A stretch of DNA of 59,213 nucleotides, taken from contig NZ_JACHVU010000020.1 of NCBI RefSeq assembly GCF_014190915.1, forward strand, positions 1 through 59,213. Reading direction: 5' to 3'. The stretch is from Mycolicibacterium iranicum. GTDB taxonomy: Bacteria; Actinomycetota; Actinomycetes; Mycobacteriales; Mycobacteriaceae. Made by a program: the position numbers and the translations under genes. Positions 32,871 through 41,511 of the stretch are shown in pieces; position 1 is the first letter of the stretch, and each line of letters starts with the position of its first letter. The notes under the pieces are model-generated. The model saw nothing but the letters and a program-made list of their open reading frames with translations, was not told the DNA's origin and made no database searches.

Positions 32871-33872
32871 ATGCAGTCCGCAGCCGGCCTCGCGCTGGAG
32901 ACGTTGACGCTGACCCAGCACGGACGGGTGCTCACCGCGGTGTTCTCCGACCCACCCAATCACTTCCTCTCGCTGCGGCTCGTCAAGGACATGGACCGAC
33001 TCAGTGCTGCAGTCGACCGCGATCCCACCGTGGGCGCGGTGATACTCACCGGCACAGGAGACAAGTTCATCTCGCACAGCGAACCCGAACAGGTCCGGCT
33101 GTTCTTCGAGATGACGGCCCCTCCGCTGCCGCAGCGCGTGCTGCGGTGGTCGATCCGCGCGAACAATCTGGCATTGAGCATCCCGGCAGTGCGGACGATG
33201 ACCGAAAAGCGGGGCGGAGAGTGGGGTTCGGGCATCGTCTACAGCACGCTGCTCAAGCGGACGAATCTCCGGATGAACCGCTCGGGCGTGGTCTACATCG
33301 CGGCCATCAACGGTGTGGCGCTCGGCGGCGGGTTCGAGATGGCCCTCGCGTGCGACCTGCGACTGGCCTCGGACGCCGACCACGTCCGCATCGGCCTGAT
33401 CGAGATCCTTGCCGGCCTCATCCCTGGCGGCGGCGGAACGCAGCGGCTCGCCCGGATGATCGGTCAGGCCAGGGCGCTGGAGCACATGGTGGAGGGACGT
33501 CCGCTGACCGCGCAGGAGGCACTGGAACTGGGCATCGTCACTCGGATCAGCGCCGCCGACGATCTCCTCACCGAGGCACGCCAGCTGGCCGGGCGGCTCT
33601 CCCGCCGCTCACCTCACGCGGTGTCGGCCCTCAAGCGCGCCGTGTATCTCACCAACGCCCGCACACTGTCAGCCGCACTCGACGTCGAACTGGCGGCGTT
33701 CATCTCCACCGGGGCGAATCCCGAGAAGGCCACCGTCGCAGCTGGTTTCGAAGCCGACGTGAACCGCCTCGGCGACAGCCCGTTCGTCACCGAGATCGAA
33801 CCGTGGCTCGACGGCGTCGGTCACCGCGGACCTGCCGGCGGTGACAACGCGGACGAACCGGTCACCCGGTAG
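32871..33872 (+). CDS. Enoyl-CoA hydratase/isomerase (crotonase family)
   Basis: A 333-residue crotonase. The oxyanion-hole segment is AAINGVALGGGFEMALACDL, and the second conserved block is GLIEILAGLIPGGGGTQRLA with a Glu in the usual catalytic neighbourhood. It is longer than typical (about 260) because of an insertion at about residues 70-130, between the first oxyanion strand and the AAINGVALGG block. It ends the rightward operon under the KstR-type box. The 3' end overlaps the leftward P450 by 11 bases. Confidence 0.88.
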   Translation: MQSAAGLALETLTLTQHGRVLTAVFSDPPNHFLSLRLVKDMDRLSAAVDRDPTVGAVILTGTGDKFISHSEPEQVRLFFEMTAPPLPQRVLRWSIRANNLALSIPAVRTMTEKRGGEWGSGIVYSTLLKRTNLRMNRSGVVYIAAINGVALGGGFEMALACDLRLASDADHVRIGLIEILAGLIPGGGGTQRLARMIGQARALEHMVEGRPLTAQEALELGIVTRISAADDLLTEARQLAGRLSRRSPHAVSALKRAVYLTNARTLSAALDVELAAFISTGANPEKATVAAGFEADVNRLGDSPFVTEIEPWLDGVGHRGPAGGDNADEPVTR

Positions 33873-35103
33873 AGATCGACAGTCCATCCATTCCGCGCAG
33901 CGTTACGTTCGGCTTGTACGTCGGCTCAGAGGCGAGCGACGCGTTCGGGAACCGGGACGTCAGCGCCGTCAGCGCGACGGTGGCCTCCAGCCGCGCCAGC
34001 GGGGCGCCCAGACAGAAGTGCGGCCCCTTGCCGAAGCCGAGGTGACGGATGGTCGCGCGGTCCGGGTCGAAGTCGTCGGGCCGTTCGGCTGCGTTCGCGT
34101 CGCGACCGGCGGCTGCGGTCAGCAGCAGCATGTTGTCGCCCTTCGGCACCGTGACCGCCCGTCCGCTGCCCGCACCTGCCCCGATGGTCATGTCCTGCGC
34201 GGCGATCCGGCCCACCAGCTGCACCGGCGGGTCGTAGCGCAGCGTCTCCTCGATCACCGCGCCGGCACGGCCGGGATCGGCCGCCAGCGCCGACCACTGG
34301 CCGTCGGTGCGCAGCAGCGCGAGGATCGCGTTCGCAATCAGATTCACCGTCGTCTCGTGTCCGGCGACCAGCAGCAGGTTGCACGTGGAGACGATCTCGT
34401 CCTCGGACAGTTGGTCGCCGGACTCCTCGACGTGGATCAACGCCGACATCAGGTCGTCGCCGGGATCGGTGCGACGGCGAGCGATCAACGCACGCAGGTA
34501 GTCCCGCAGCCAATAGCCGGCCTGCATCCGTTCCTCGAACCCGTTACCGGCCTCCCCCGTCACCGTCAGGAACGGATCCAGCGACTGCGCGAGCAGTGCT
34601 GAGGCGGCACTGAATTGGGGCTCGTCCTCCAGTGGTACGCCGAGCAACCGGCAGATCACCGCGACCGGAAGCGGGTAGGCCAGCCGGCCGATCGCGTCGA
34701 ACGTGCCGCCCGCATCGGCGAGCAGCCCGTCCACGAGCGAGACGATCTCCGGTTCCAGCGCTTTGACGACCTTCGGCACGAACGCCTTGCTCACCAGGCG
34801 GCGCAGCCGGGTGTGGTCGGGTGGGTCGAGGAACAGGAAGCCCGGCGGACCGAACGGCCTGGCCTCCTCCCCCTGCGCGATGGCCCGCTGCGCGATCGCC
34901 GATTTCAGCCGGTCGCTGGCCGCGTCGGGGTGACGCAGCACCTCATCGCAGTCGGCGAACGTCGAGAAGACAGTCAGGTTGTTGGCCGGCAGCTGCATGG
35001 GACCGTGGGCCCGGATCTGCGCGAACACCGGGTAGGGGTCGGCCCGCTGGGCCGGATCCAGCATCTGGAGGAGCAGCGGCTGCGGATCCGCGGCGGTCGT
35101 CAT
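33862..35103 (-). CDS. Cytochrome P450 (soluble bacterial type)
   Basis: A 413-residue bacterial P450. Landmarks are the C-helix block LDPPDHTRLRRLVSKAF, the I-helix LLVAGHETTVNLIANA, ExxR in EETLRYDPPVQ and the heme loop FGKGPHFCLGAPLAR. The ATG at 35103 follows AGGAGC. It stands alone between the crotonase (convergent) and tgt. The substrate is unknown; it differs clearly from the P450 at 31501. Confidence 0.93.
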   Translation of the reverse strand: MTTAADPQPLLLQMLDPAQRADPYPVFAQIRAHGPMQLPANNLTVFSTFADCDEVLRHPDAASDRLKSAIAQRAIAQGEEARPFGPPGFLFLDPPDHTRLRRLVSKAFVPKVVKALEPEIVSLVDGLLADAGGTFDAIGRLAYPLPVAVICRLLGVPLEDEPQFSAASALLAQSLDPFLTVTGEAGNGFEERMQAGYWLRDYLRALIARRRTDPGDDLMSALIHVEESGDQLSEDEIVSTCNLLLVAGHETTVNLIANAILALLRTDGQWSALAADPGRAGAVIEETLRYDPPVQLVGRIAAQDMTIGAGAGSGRAVTVPKGDNMLLLTAAAGRDANAAERPDDFDPDRATIRHLGFGKGPHFCLGAPLARLEATVALTALTSRFPNASLASEPTYKPNVTLRGMDGLSISTG

Positions 35104-35168
35104 GCTCCTTATTGTGCACGCGTTGAAGAACTGCCCAGGTCAGCCGACGGTCTTCGCTGCACCGGTCC

Positions 35169-36413
35169 TCACGCGGGCTTCGCCGCGTAATACCGGCCCA
35201 GGACGTGCTCCCGCAGCTCGACGAAGCGCCCCGCCGGGATGGAGGCCCGGATGTCGTCGAGAAGCCGAACGATGAACCGCTCGTTGTGGATCGTGCACAG
35301 CGTCGCGGCGAGCAGCTCCTTGGCCTTGAACAGGTGGTGCAGGTAGGCGCGGGTGTAGTGCGCGCAGGTGTAGCAGTCACACTCGGCGTCGATCGGGGTG
35401 AAGTCGCGGCGGTAGCGCGCGCCGGTGATGTTGTAGCGCCCGTCGGCCGAGTAGACCGCGGCGTTGCGCGCCACCCGCGACGGTGACACGCAGTCGAACG
35501 TGTCGGCCCCCGCTTCGACCGCGGCGAACAGATCATCGGGCTCGCTGATGCCGAGCAGGTGACGCGGCTTGTCCTCGGGCAGTTCGGAACTCACCCAGCC
35601 GACGATCGTCGCGAGGTTCTGCTTCTCCAGCGCTCCCCCGATGCCGTAACCGTCGAAGCTCAGCCCTTCGGCCGGCCCCCCATGGCGTCCGATCTCGGTC
35701 AGACCGCGGGCCGCCTGCCTGCGCAGGTCCTCGTACTGGGCCCCCTGAACCACACCGAACAGTGCCTGGGGCGGCTTGTGCGCGCGGATCTCCGACAGCC
35801 TCCGGTGTTCGACCAGGCAGCGCACCGCCCACTCGTGGGTGCGTCGCACCGAGCTCTCCTGGTAGGCCCGCGTGTTCACCAGCGTGGTCAGTTCGTCGAA
35901 AGCGAAGATGATGTCGGCGCCGAGCTGGTGCTGGATGCCGATCGACACCTCCGGGGTGAACCGGTGTGTCGAACCGTCCAGATGGGACCGGAACGTGACC
36001 CCGTCGTCGTCGACATGGGCCAGCCGCTCCTTGCCCTCGGCGATCACGTCGTCGGCCTGCACCCGCTCGGTGTCCATCGCGAGGACCTTCTTGAACCCGA
36101 CGCCCAGCGACATCACCTGGAACCCGCCACTGTCGGTGAACGTCGGCCCCGGCCAGTTCATGAACGCGCCCAGGCCGCCGGCCTCGTCGACGATGTCGGG
36201 GCCCGGCTGCAGGTAGAGGTGGTACGCGTTGGCCAGAACGGCCTGCGCCCCAAGCTCTTTCATCGTCTCGGGCAGGACGGCCTTGACGGTGGCCTGGGTG
36301 CCGACCGCGATGAAGGCCGGGGTGTGGATGTCACCGTGGGGCGTACGGATGGTTCCCGTGCGACCGAGCCCTCCCGGCAGTCGGGTTTCCACGCTGAAAA
36401 ACGGCTCGCTCAC
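35169..36413 (-). CDS. tgt: tRNA-guanine transglycosylase
   Basis: A 414-residue TIM-barrel enzyme that swaps guanine at the wobble position of GUN-anticodon tRNAs for a queuosine precursor. Motifs are TFTDSGGFQVMSLG (substrate Asp and base-binding loop) and FAFDELTTL (nucleophile region). The zinc site is ECDCYTCAHYTRAYLHHLF with three Cys and a His. GTG 36413 is the first start that fits the family (SEPFFSVETRL). Many actinobacteria lack de novo queuosine genes and rely on salvage; none of the synthesis genes is in this window. Confidence 0.95.
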   Translation of the reverse strand: MSEPFFSVETRLPGGLGRTGTIRTPHGDIHTPAFIAVGTQATVKAVLPETMKELGAQAVLANAYHLYLQPGPDIVDEAGGLGAFMNWPGPTFTDSGGFQVMSLGVGFKKVLAMDTERVQADDVIAEGKERLAHVDDDGVTFRSHLDGSTHRFTPEVSIGIQHQLGADIIFAFDELTTLVNTRAYQESSVRRTHEWAVRCLVEHRRLSEIRAHKPPQALFGVVQGAQYEDLRRQAARGLTEIGRHGGPAEGLSFDGYGIGGALEKQNLATIVGWVSSELPEDKPRHLLGISEPDDLFAAVEAGADTFDCVSPSRVARNAAVYSADGRYNITGARYRRDFTPIDAECDCYTCAHYTRAYLHHLFKAKELLAATLCTIHNERFIVRLLDDIRASIPAGRFVELREHVLGRYYAAKPA

Positions 36414-36547
36414 GCCGTCGATTCTGCACTGTGTTCTCTCGACGGCTCCCGGCCGCCGAGGCCGCGGACGGGTTCGGCACCGCCGCTCCGAGTTTCGTAC
36501 ATCGGGCAACTTTCAGATCAAGATCGCGTGCTGACGCCCATTTGGCC

Positions 36548-36577
36548 TTGAAATCTCGGTCGGTATGGCCATACTGC
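36548..36577 (+). promoter_or_regulatory. Candidate promoter region of the lipoprotein gene with palindrome
   Basis: TTGAAA at 36548-36553 is a plausible -35. A perfect 12-bp palindrome GTATGGCCATAC lies at 36563-36574 and overlaps the expected -10 region. The gene's ribosome site AAGGAGA (36617-36623) is strong. The regulator, if any, is unknown. Confidence 0.35.
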
Positions 36578-36629
36578 ACGAGATGATTCGTCGGTCGGGG
36601 CGAATCGCACGACACAAAGGAGAACCCTG

Positions 36630-37088
36630 ATGAACCGCAACATCCTCGTCGCTGTGGGTGGCGCAGCGATGCTCATCGCCGGCCTGTCGGGCTGTGGATC
36701 GGACAAGTCGGAGACATCAGGAGAGACCTCGCAGGCCGCAGCCGCCGAGGGCAAGAGCACCGTGACGATCGACGGCACCGACCAGGAAGTGCAGGGCACC
36801 GTCGTGTGCTCCGACATGGGCGGCAACACCAACATCGCGATCGGCGACGCCACCACGGGCATCGGTGCGGTGGTCAGCACCGGCGACGACCCGAGCGTGG
36901 TCTCGGTCGGCCTGGGCAACGTCAACGGCGTGACCCTGGGCTACCAGAGCGGCGTGGGCCAGGGCGACGCCAAGGTCGAGAAGGACGACAAGACCTACAA
37001 GATCTCGGGCACGGCGACCGGCGTCGACATGGCCAATCCCATGCAGCCGGTCAACAAGCCGTTCGAGATCGAGGTGACCTGCCCCTAG
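36630..37088 (+). CDS. LpqH-like (19 kDa antigen family) lipoprotein
   Basis: A 152-residue lipoprotein. The signal peptide NILVAVGGAAMLIAGLSGCGS ends in a lipobox with the modified Cys near 22. A Ser/Glu/Ala spacer is followed by a beta-rich domain with two cysteines (VVCSDMGG and the C-terminal EVTCP), which matches the mycobacterial LpqH family. These envelope lipoproteins are surface-exposed and can be glycosylated. It is monocistronic. Confidence 0.85.
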   Translation: MNRNILVAVGGAAMLIAGLSGCGSDKSETSGETSQAAAAEGKSTVTIDGTDQEVQGTVVCSDMGGNTNIAIGDATTGIGAVVSTGDDPSVVSVGLGNVNGVTLGYQSGVGQGDAKVEKDDKTYKISGTATGVDMANPMQPVNKPFEIEVTCP

Positions 37089-37336
37089 GCAGGTCCGACG
37101 GTTCGACGAGAAGGGGTGTCGCCGACTGCCGCAGCGCCGGATCCGGCCGGGGCCACGCTCGCCGACGGCCGGACCGATCAGGCCTCCCGCCTGGTCGTGG
37201 CCGGCGGTGCGGGAGTCGGCGTTCACCTCGCCGACCAGCAATTTCACGGTCCGGGCCGCGCGCCGCGCGCGATGCCGGGGTGGCAATGCGGGCAAGCGTG
37301 CCCGCGAGGGCCGGTCCAGGTCTTAGGGTGTACGCC

Positions 37337-37714
37337 ATGAAGCTGATGGCTGCGGCGGCGATCGCCGGTGGATTCCTGGCCGCACCGCTGTTCGGGTTCG
37401 GTGCCGGTGTGTCCTCAGCGTCGCCGAGTACGTGCGACGGCGCCGACTGCGTGCCGTACGTCAACACCGAGGCGCAGCTGGGTGAGCACTGCAACCAGAA
37501 CACTCACTACAACTTCGGCTTCGACGGGTCGGGGAACACGTTGGCGTGCAACTCCCGCAGCACGTGGGTGTCCTCGCCGCCGCTCGTCGGGGTCCGCACC
37601 CTGCGCTCGCCGTGCGCCGACGCCACGGGTGTCGCCCAGAGCCCGGACGGGATTCCGCTCAAATGCGACGGCGGGGCCTGGAGCGCGGACTTCTACGTGA
37701 TGTTCTACGGCTGA
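37337..37714 (+). CDS. Small secreted cysteine-containing protein, unknown function
   Basis: A 125-residue protein with a Sec signal (MKLMAAAAIAGGFLAAPLFG, cleavage near SSASPS about residue 29). The mature part has six cysteines, in STCDGADCVPY, EHCNQN, LACNSR, SPCADA and LKCDGG, so it is likely disulfide-stabilised outside the cell. It resembles small exported mycobacterial proteins of unknown role. The preceding 37089-37336 region (248 bases) holds no convincing gene. Its 3' end overlaps the convergent neighbour by 10 bases. Confidence 0.75.
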   Translation: MKLMAAAAIAGGFLAAPLFGFGAGVSSASPSTCDGADCVPYVNTEAQLGEHCNQNTHYNFGFDGSGNTLACNSRSTWVSSPPLVGVRTLRSPCADATGVAQSPDGIPLKCDGGAWSADFYVMFYG

Positions 37715-38772
37715 CGCCGCATGGCCGCCGGGTGGTAGATCAGCGGCAGCATCGCTGACGTCACGAACCCCGGGGGCGCTGCGCAGAGCGCGGGCACCGC
37801 ATGGAGCACCTGCATCGCGGTCGCCACGTTGGCCGACCTGACGTGTTCCTCCATGCTGGCGGGCCGGGTGAAGCTGGCCAGTGAGACGAAGTGGGCCTGC
37901 ATCGACGGGTCGCCCTCGATCGTCAGCGTCCAGCCGTGCCGAGGGGTGGGCCAGTGCGCGGGGTACTCGTTGCCGACGGTCCACAGCGTCTCGATCTCGA
38001 CCAGCGTGCGCCCGTCGCGCCGGCCCGACCACTTCCAGCGCTGCCCGGCGGTGGTCCCCGCCCGCAGCACATGGTCGAAGATCTGGTGATCGCGTTGTGC
38101 CGCAACCGCTTCCACGGATGCTGTCACCTCGTCGAGGTCCGCGCCCAGCGTGTCGGCGACCAGCCAGACCTGTTCGGTGAAGATCGAGCTGTTGAACGCC
38201 AGGAAGTCGGTGGCGGTCGGGCTGATGCTGTCCACCGGTTCACCGAAAGCCATGTTGTCGAACGTGATCCCGGTGCTCTCGTACACCGACCAGTCGGCAC
38301 GCTCCTGCAGTGTGACCGTCTCGATCGTGCGGCTCATGCCCGAGAGCGCCAGCGGCAGCACACCGGACAGGTTGCCCGGATTGAGGCCGCTTCCGTGCAC
38401 CGAGGTTCCGCCCTTCTCGCAGGCTGCCGACACCCTGTCGCGGTCCGTCGCGGCCATCCTGCGGGGATGGAACAGGAACGCCGTCGTCGCGACGTTCTTC
38501 CCCGCGGCCAGGATCGCGCACACGTCGTCGACCCGCGCGGTGCGCGGGGTGTAGAGCACGCAGTCGGCGTCCAGCGCGAGGATCTCCTCGACGTCGATCG
38601 TGGCCTTCACCCCCACGGGGGAGCGGCCGAGCAGTTCACCCACGTCGACGCCGTTCTTGTCCTCGGTGTAGACCTTCGCGCCGACGAGTTCGAGGTCGAC
38701 GCGACGATCCAGGACTGCGGTCATCATCTCGGAGCCGACAGCGCCTGTGCCCCACTGAATCACCCGATACAC
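37705..38772 (-). CDS. Dihydrodipicolinate reductase-like NAD(P)-binding protein (amine dehydrogenase-like)
   Basis: A 355-residue protein with an N-terminal Rossmann domain (YRVIQWGTGAVGSEMMTAVL) and a DapB-like fold. Mycobacterial relatives are annotated as dihydrodipicolinate reductase or as 2,4-diaminopentanoate-dehydrogenase-like proteins, but true DapB is shorter. A conserved block is GGTSVHGSGLNPGNLSGVLP. The reaction is unknown. It begins at ATG 38772, divergent from the next gene with only 32 bases between starts. Confidence 0.75.
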   Translation of the reverse strand: MYRVIQWGTGAVGSEMMTAVLDRRVDLELVGAKVYTEDKNGVDVGELLGRSPVGVKATIDVEEILALDADCVLYTPRTARVDDVCAILAAGKNVATTAFLFHPRRMAATDRDRVSAACEKGGTSVHGSGLNPGNLSGVLPLALSGMSRTIETVTLQERADWSVYESTGITFDNMAFGEPVDSISPTATDFLAFNSSIFTEQVWLVADTLGADLDEVTASVEAVAAQRDHQIFDHVLRAGTTAGQRWKWSGRRDGRTLVEIETLWTVGNEYPAHWPTPRHGWTLTIEGDPSMQAHFVSLASFTRPASMEEHVRSANVATAMQVLHAVPALCAAPPGFVTSAMLPLIYHPAAMRRQP

Positions 38773-38788
38773 AGGGCGACGGTAGCAG

Positions 38789-38794
38789 TATTAT
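38789..38794 (+). promoter_or_regulatory. -10 element TATTAT for a leaderless message
   Basis: TATTAT (38789-38794) ends 10 bases before GTG 38805, so transcription would begin at or within a few bases of that codon. This makes GTG 38805 the probable start and rules against ATG 38793, which overlaps the element. Confidence 0.5.
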
Positions 38795-38804
38795 GGTTAC
38801 GCCC

Positions 38805-39722
38805 GTGACCAATCGTGTACAGGATCTGCTCGGCGTCGAGTACCCGGTCGTCCAGGCTCCGATGACCTACATCGCGCGTGCGGAACTCGCGGCCGCGGTG
38901 TCCGAGGGCGGCGGGCTCGGCATGATCGAGACGCTGACCGACGAGGGCCGCGCCGACCTGCTGCGGGTGCGCGAACTGACCGACCGGCCCGTCGCGGCGA
39001 ACCTGATGATTCAGGGGTGGAAGCGCGACCCGTCGATCGTCGATGTCCTCGCTTCGGCCGGGGTGCGCCATGTCTTCACCTCGGCGGGTGACCCGGCGCT
39101 GTTCACCCGGCGATTGCACGACGCCGGCATGACGGTGGTGCACGTGATCGGCTCGCTGAAGGGCGCGCTGAAGGCCGCCGACGCCGGTGTGGACGCACTG
39201 GTCGTCGAAGGTGTCGAAGGCGGCGGGTTCAAGTCCTCGCTGGGCGCCTCGACGATGGTGCTGCTACCTCTGGTCGCCGAACGTGTCGACCTGCCCCTGA
39301 TCTGCGCCGGCGGCATCTGCGATGCGCGGTCGGCGGCGGCCGCGGTCGTCCTCGGCGCGGAGGGGCTGCAGATGGGCACGCGCATGCTCGCCAGCGTCGA
39401 GGCGCTGGTGCACGCGAACTTCAAGGACGCGATCGTGGCGGCCGACGATGCGGGCACGGTCCTTCTCGACGTCCCGGGCAACCCGACGATGCGTGTGCTG
39501 CGCACCGGGTTGGCCGCCCGCATCGGCGACCATGACCCGACGGCGCAGCTGCTGGGCCGCATCACCGACCTGTACTTCGGCGGGGACCTCGACGCCAGCG
39601 TCGCCAACACCGGGCAGGTGTCCTCGCGCATCACCGACCTGCAACCGGCGGCCGAGATCGTCCGCCGGACGTGGGGCGAGATCCAGGCCGTCCTCGACGA
39701 GACGAGGACTCGGCTCGGTTGA
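38805..39722 (+). CDS. Nitronate monooxygenase-family FMN protein
   Basis: A 305-residue TIM-barrel flavoprotein of the nitronate monooxygenase/2-nitropropane dioxygenase family. Motifs are VVQAPMTYIARAELAAAVS, AGVDALVVEGVEGGG and the FMN phosphate site CAGGICDARSAAAAVVLGAE with GLQMGTR. The family oxidises alkyl nitronates, or serves as an enoyl reductase-like relative. GTG 38805 gives the usual first residues (TNRVQDLLGVEYPVVQAP). Confidence 0.88.
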   Translation: MTNRVQDLLGVEYPVVQAPMTYIARAELAAAVSEGGGLGMIETLTDEGRADLLRVRELTDRPVAANLMIQGWKRDPSIVDVLASAGVRHVFTSAGDPALFTRRLHDAGMTVVHVIGSLKGALKAADAGVDALVVEGVEGGGFKSSLGASTMVLLPLVAERVDLPLICAGGICDARSAAAAVVLGAEGLQMGTRMLASVEALVHANFKDAIVAADDAGTVLLDVPGNPTMRVLRTGLAARIGDHDPTAQLLGRITDLYFGGDLDASVANTGQVSSRITDLQPAAEIVRRTWGEIQAVLDETRTRLG

Positions 39723-39752
39723 GCACACCGGCGATGGGGCACACTCGTAGCC

Positions 39753-40094
39753 ATGGACGGTGACTACGACGAGGGCGGCCCCGACGACACGCTGAGCCCC
39801 AGTGAATCGTTGGACTCCGACGAGGTCCGCAACGACGACGGAGACATTGTCGTCGACCCGCCCGATCGGTGGATCGAAGCCGAGGAACACCAGACGCTCG
39901 ACGAACAGCTCGCGGCCGAAGTGCCCGATGTGATGCCGGACGAGGATCCGCAGGACGACAGGCCCACGCGGCGCACCTACGGGCAGATCGACGGGACGCC
40001 CGAGGACGGCGACTCGTTCTTCACCGTCGTCGACGACGACGAGAAGCAGCGCGTTCCCGGCGATGACGAAGCGGACTCGATCATCGAGGACTAG
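39753..40094 (+). CDS. Very acidic small protein (DUF5709-like)
   Basis: A 113-residue protein with an extreme excess of Asp and Glu and no hydrophobic segment, so probably soluble and partly disordered. The central SDEVRNDDGDIVVDPPDRW and LDEQLAAEVPD resemble the mycobacterial DUF5709 family, which has no known function. It lies 30 bases after the flavoprotein gene and 9 before the SGNH hydrolase, so it may be part of a three-gene unit. Confidence 0.7.
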   Translation: MDGDYDEGGPDDTLSPSESLDSDEVRNDDGDIVVDPPDRWIEAEEHQTLDEQLAAEVPDVMPDEDPQDDRPTRRTYGQIDGTPEDGDSFFTVVDDDEKQRVPGDDEADSIIED

Positions 40095-40103
40095 CGTGAT
40101 GCC

Positions 40104-40757
40104 ATGACCGCGAAACGGATTCTGTGCTTTGGTGATTCGCTGACCTGGGGCTGGATTCCGGTCGCCGACGGCATGCCCACCGAACGCTTTCCCGCCGACA
40201 CGCGGTGGACCGGCGTACTGGCCGCGGAACTCGGCCCGGACTACGTCGTCATCGAGGAGGGCCTCTCGGCGCGCACGACCAACGCCGACGACCCCACCGA
40301 CCCGCGGCTGAACGGGTCGGCGTACCTGCCGTCGTGTCTGGCCGGCCATCTGCCGCTGGACCTGGTGATCCTGATGCTGGGCACCAACGACACCAAGGCC
40401 TACTTCCGCCGCACCCCACTGGACATCGCGCTGGGCATGTCGCTGTTGGTGACCCAGGTGCTGACCAGTGGCGGCGGGGTCGGCACCACGTATCCGGCAC
40501 CGCAGGTCCTGGTGGTGTCCCCGCCACCGCTGCCTCCGATGCCGCACCCGTGGTTCCAGCTGATCTTCGAGGGCAGCCAGGAGAAGTCGGCACGGCTGGC
40601 CGAGGTCTACGAAGCGTTGGCGTCGTTCGCCAAGGTGCCGTTCTTCGACGCGGGCTCGGTGATCTCGACCGACGGCGTCGACGGCCTGCACTTCACCGAA
40701 CAGAACAACCTCGACCTCGGCCGCGCGCTGGCCGAGAAGGTCCTCACGCTCGTATGA
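40104..40757 (+). CDS. SGNH hydrolase/acyltransferase, close to M. smegmatis MsAcT
   Basis: A 217-residue SGNH esterase. Block I is ILCFGDSLTWGW (nucleophile Ser), the Gly/Asn blocks are EGLSARTTNADDPTDPRLNG and MLGTNDTKAYFRR, and the catalytic Asp/His are in GVDGLHFTE. As I recall it, the sequence is close to the octameric arylesterase/acyltransferase of M. smegmatis (MsAcT), which favours transfer to alcohols over hydrolysis even in water. The physiological substrate is not known. Its 3' end overlaps the convergent DeoR gene by 14 bases. Confidence 0.92.
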   Translation: MTAKRILCFGDSLTWGWIPVADGMPTERFPADTRWTGVLAAELGPDYVVIEEGLSARTTNADDPTDPRLNGSAYLPSCLAGHLPLDLVILMLGTNDTKAYFRRTPLDIALGMSLLVTQVLTSGGGVGTTYPAPQVLVVSPPPLPPMPHPWFQLIFEGSQEKSARLAEVYEALASFAKVPFFDAGSVISTDGVDGLHFTEQNNLDLGRALAEKVLTLV

Positions 40758-41505
40758 CCACCGGGCCGAGCGCCTCGTAGCGCCGCGCCTCGCCCGGCCC
40801 GAGTTCTGCACCGGTGACGATGGATTCGAACTCGGACACCTTGGCGAAGCGGCAGAAACTACTCTCCCCGAACTTGGAGTGCGCCGCGACCAGGATCGGC
40901 CTGCGCGCGACCGCCACAGCCGTGCTCTTGACCGCGGCCACCGCAGGATCCGGCGTCGTCAACCCGTGCTCGAGCGAGATCCCGTTGGTGCCAAGGTAAG
41001 CCACGTCGATGACGAGGCCGGAGAGCATGTCGACCGCCCAGTGGTCGACGGTCGCGAGCGTTCTCCCCCGCATCCGTCCGCCGAGCAGCAGCACCGTCAC
41101 CGTCCGACTGTGGGCCAGCGCCTCGGCGGCCAGCAGCGACGACGTCACCACCGTCAGGTCTTCCTCGGCGAGACGCTCGGCGATCAGCCGGGGGGTGAAC
41201 CCCTCGTCCAGGTAGACGGTCTCGGCGCCGTGCAGCAGTCCTGCGGCGGCCCCGGCGATCCGGTGCTTCTGCGCGAGGTCGACCTGACTGCGGTACTCGA
41301 CACCCGACTCGAAGGCCGCCGTTTCCATCGGCACCGCGCCGCCGTGCACGCGCTTGAGCAGTCGCCGGCCCGCGAGCACCTTGAGATCACGCCGGATCGT
41401 CTCGCTCGCCACGTCCAGCTCGGAGGCGAGCGAGGCCACGTCGACCCGCCCGCGGGTACGGGCGAACTCGACGATCCGGCTCTGGCGGGTATCGGAATCC
41501 ACCAA
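40744..41505 (-). CDS. DeoR-family transcriptional regulator
   Basis: A 253-residue regulator. An N-terminal DeoR helix-turn-helix (RQSRIVEFARTRGRVDVASLASELDVASETIRRDLKVL is its extent, residues about 7-44) is followed by KRVHGGAV and a sugar-phosphate-sensing domain (DEGFTPRLIAERL, DVAYLGTNGISLEHGLTTPD). It lies 6 bases downstream of the PTS gene in the same operon and most likely represses the PTS and dehydrogenase genes until a phosphorylated hexitol or hexose accumulates (inference). Confidence 0.92.
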   Translation of the reverse strand: MVDSDTRQSRIVEFARTRGRVDVASLASELDVASETIRRDLKVLAGRRLLKRVHGGAVPMETAAFESGVEYRSQVDLAQKHRIAGAAAGLLHGAETVYLDEGFTPRLIAERLAEEDLTVVTSSLLAAEALAHSRTVTVLLLGGRMRGRTLATVDHWAVDMLSGLVIDVAYLGTNGISLEHGLTTPDPAVAAVKSTAVAVARRPILVAAHSKFGESSFCRFAKVSEFESIVTGAELGPGEARRYEALGPVVIRA

Positions 41506-41511
41506 CGCAGA

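Noticed and set aside
37116..37340. Small + strand open frame of 74 residues between the lipoprotein and the small secreted protein
   Set aside because: No ribosome site at proper spacing and low-complexity composition. The region shows nothing I can support as a gene.
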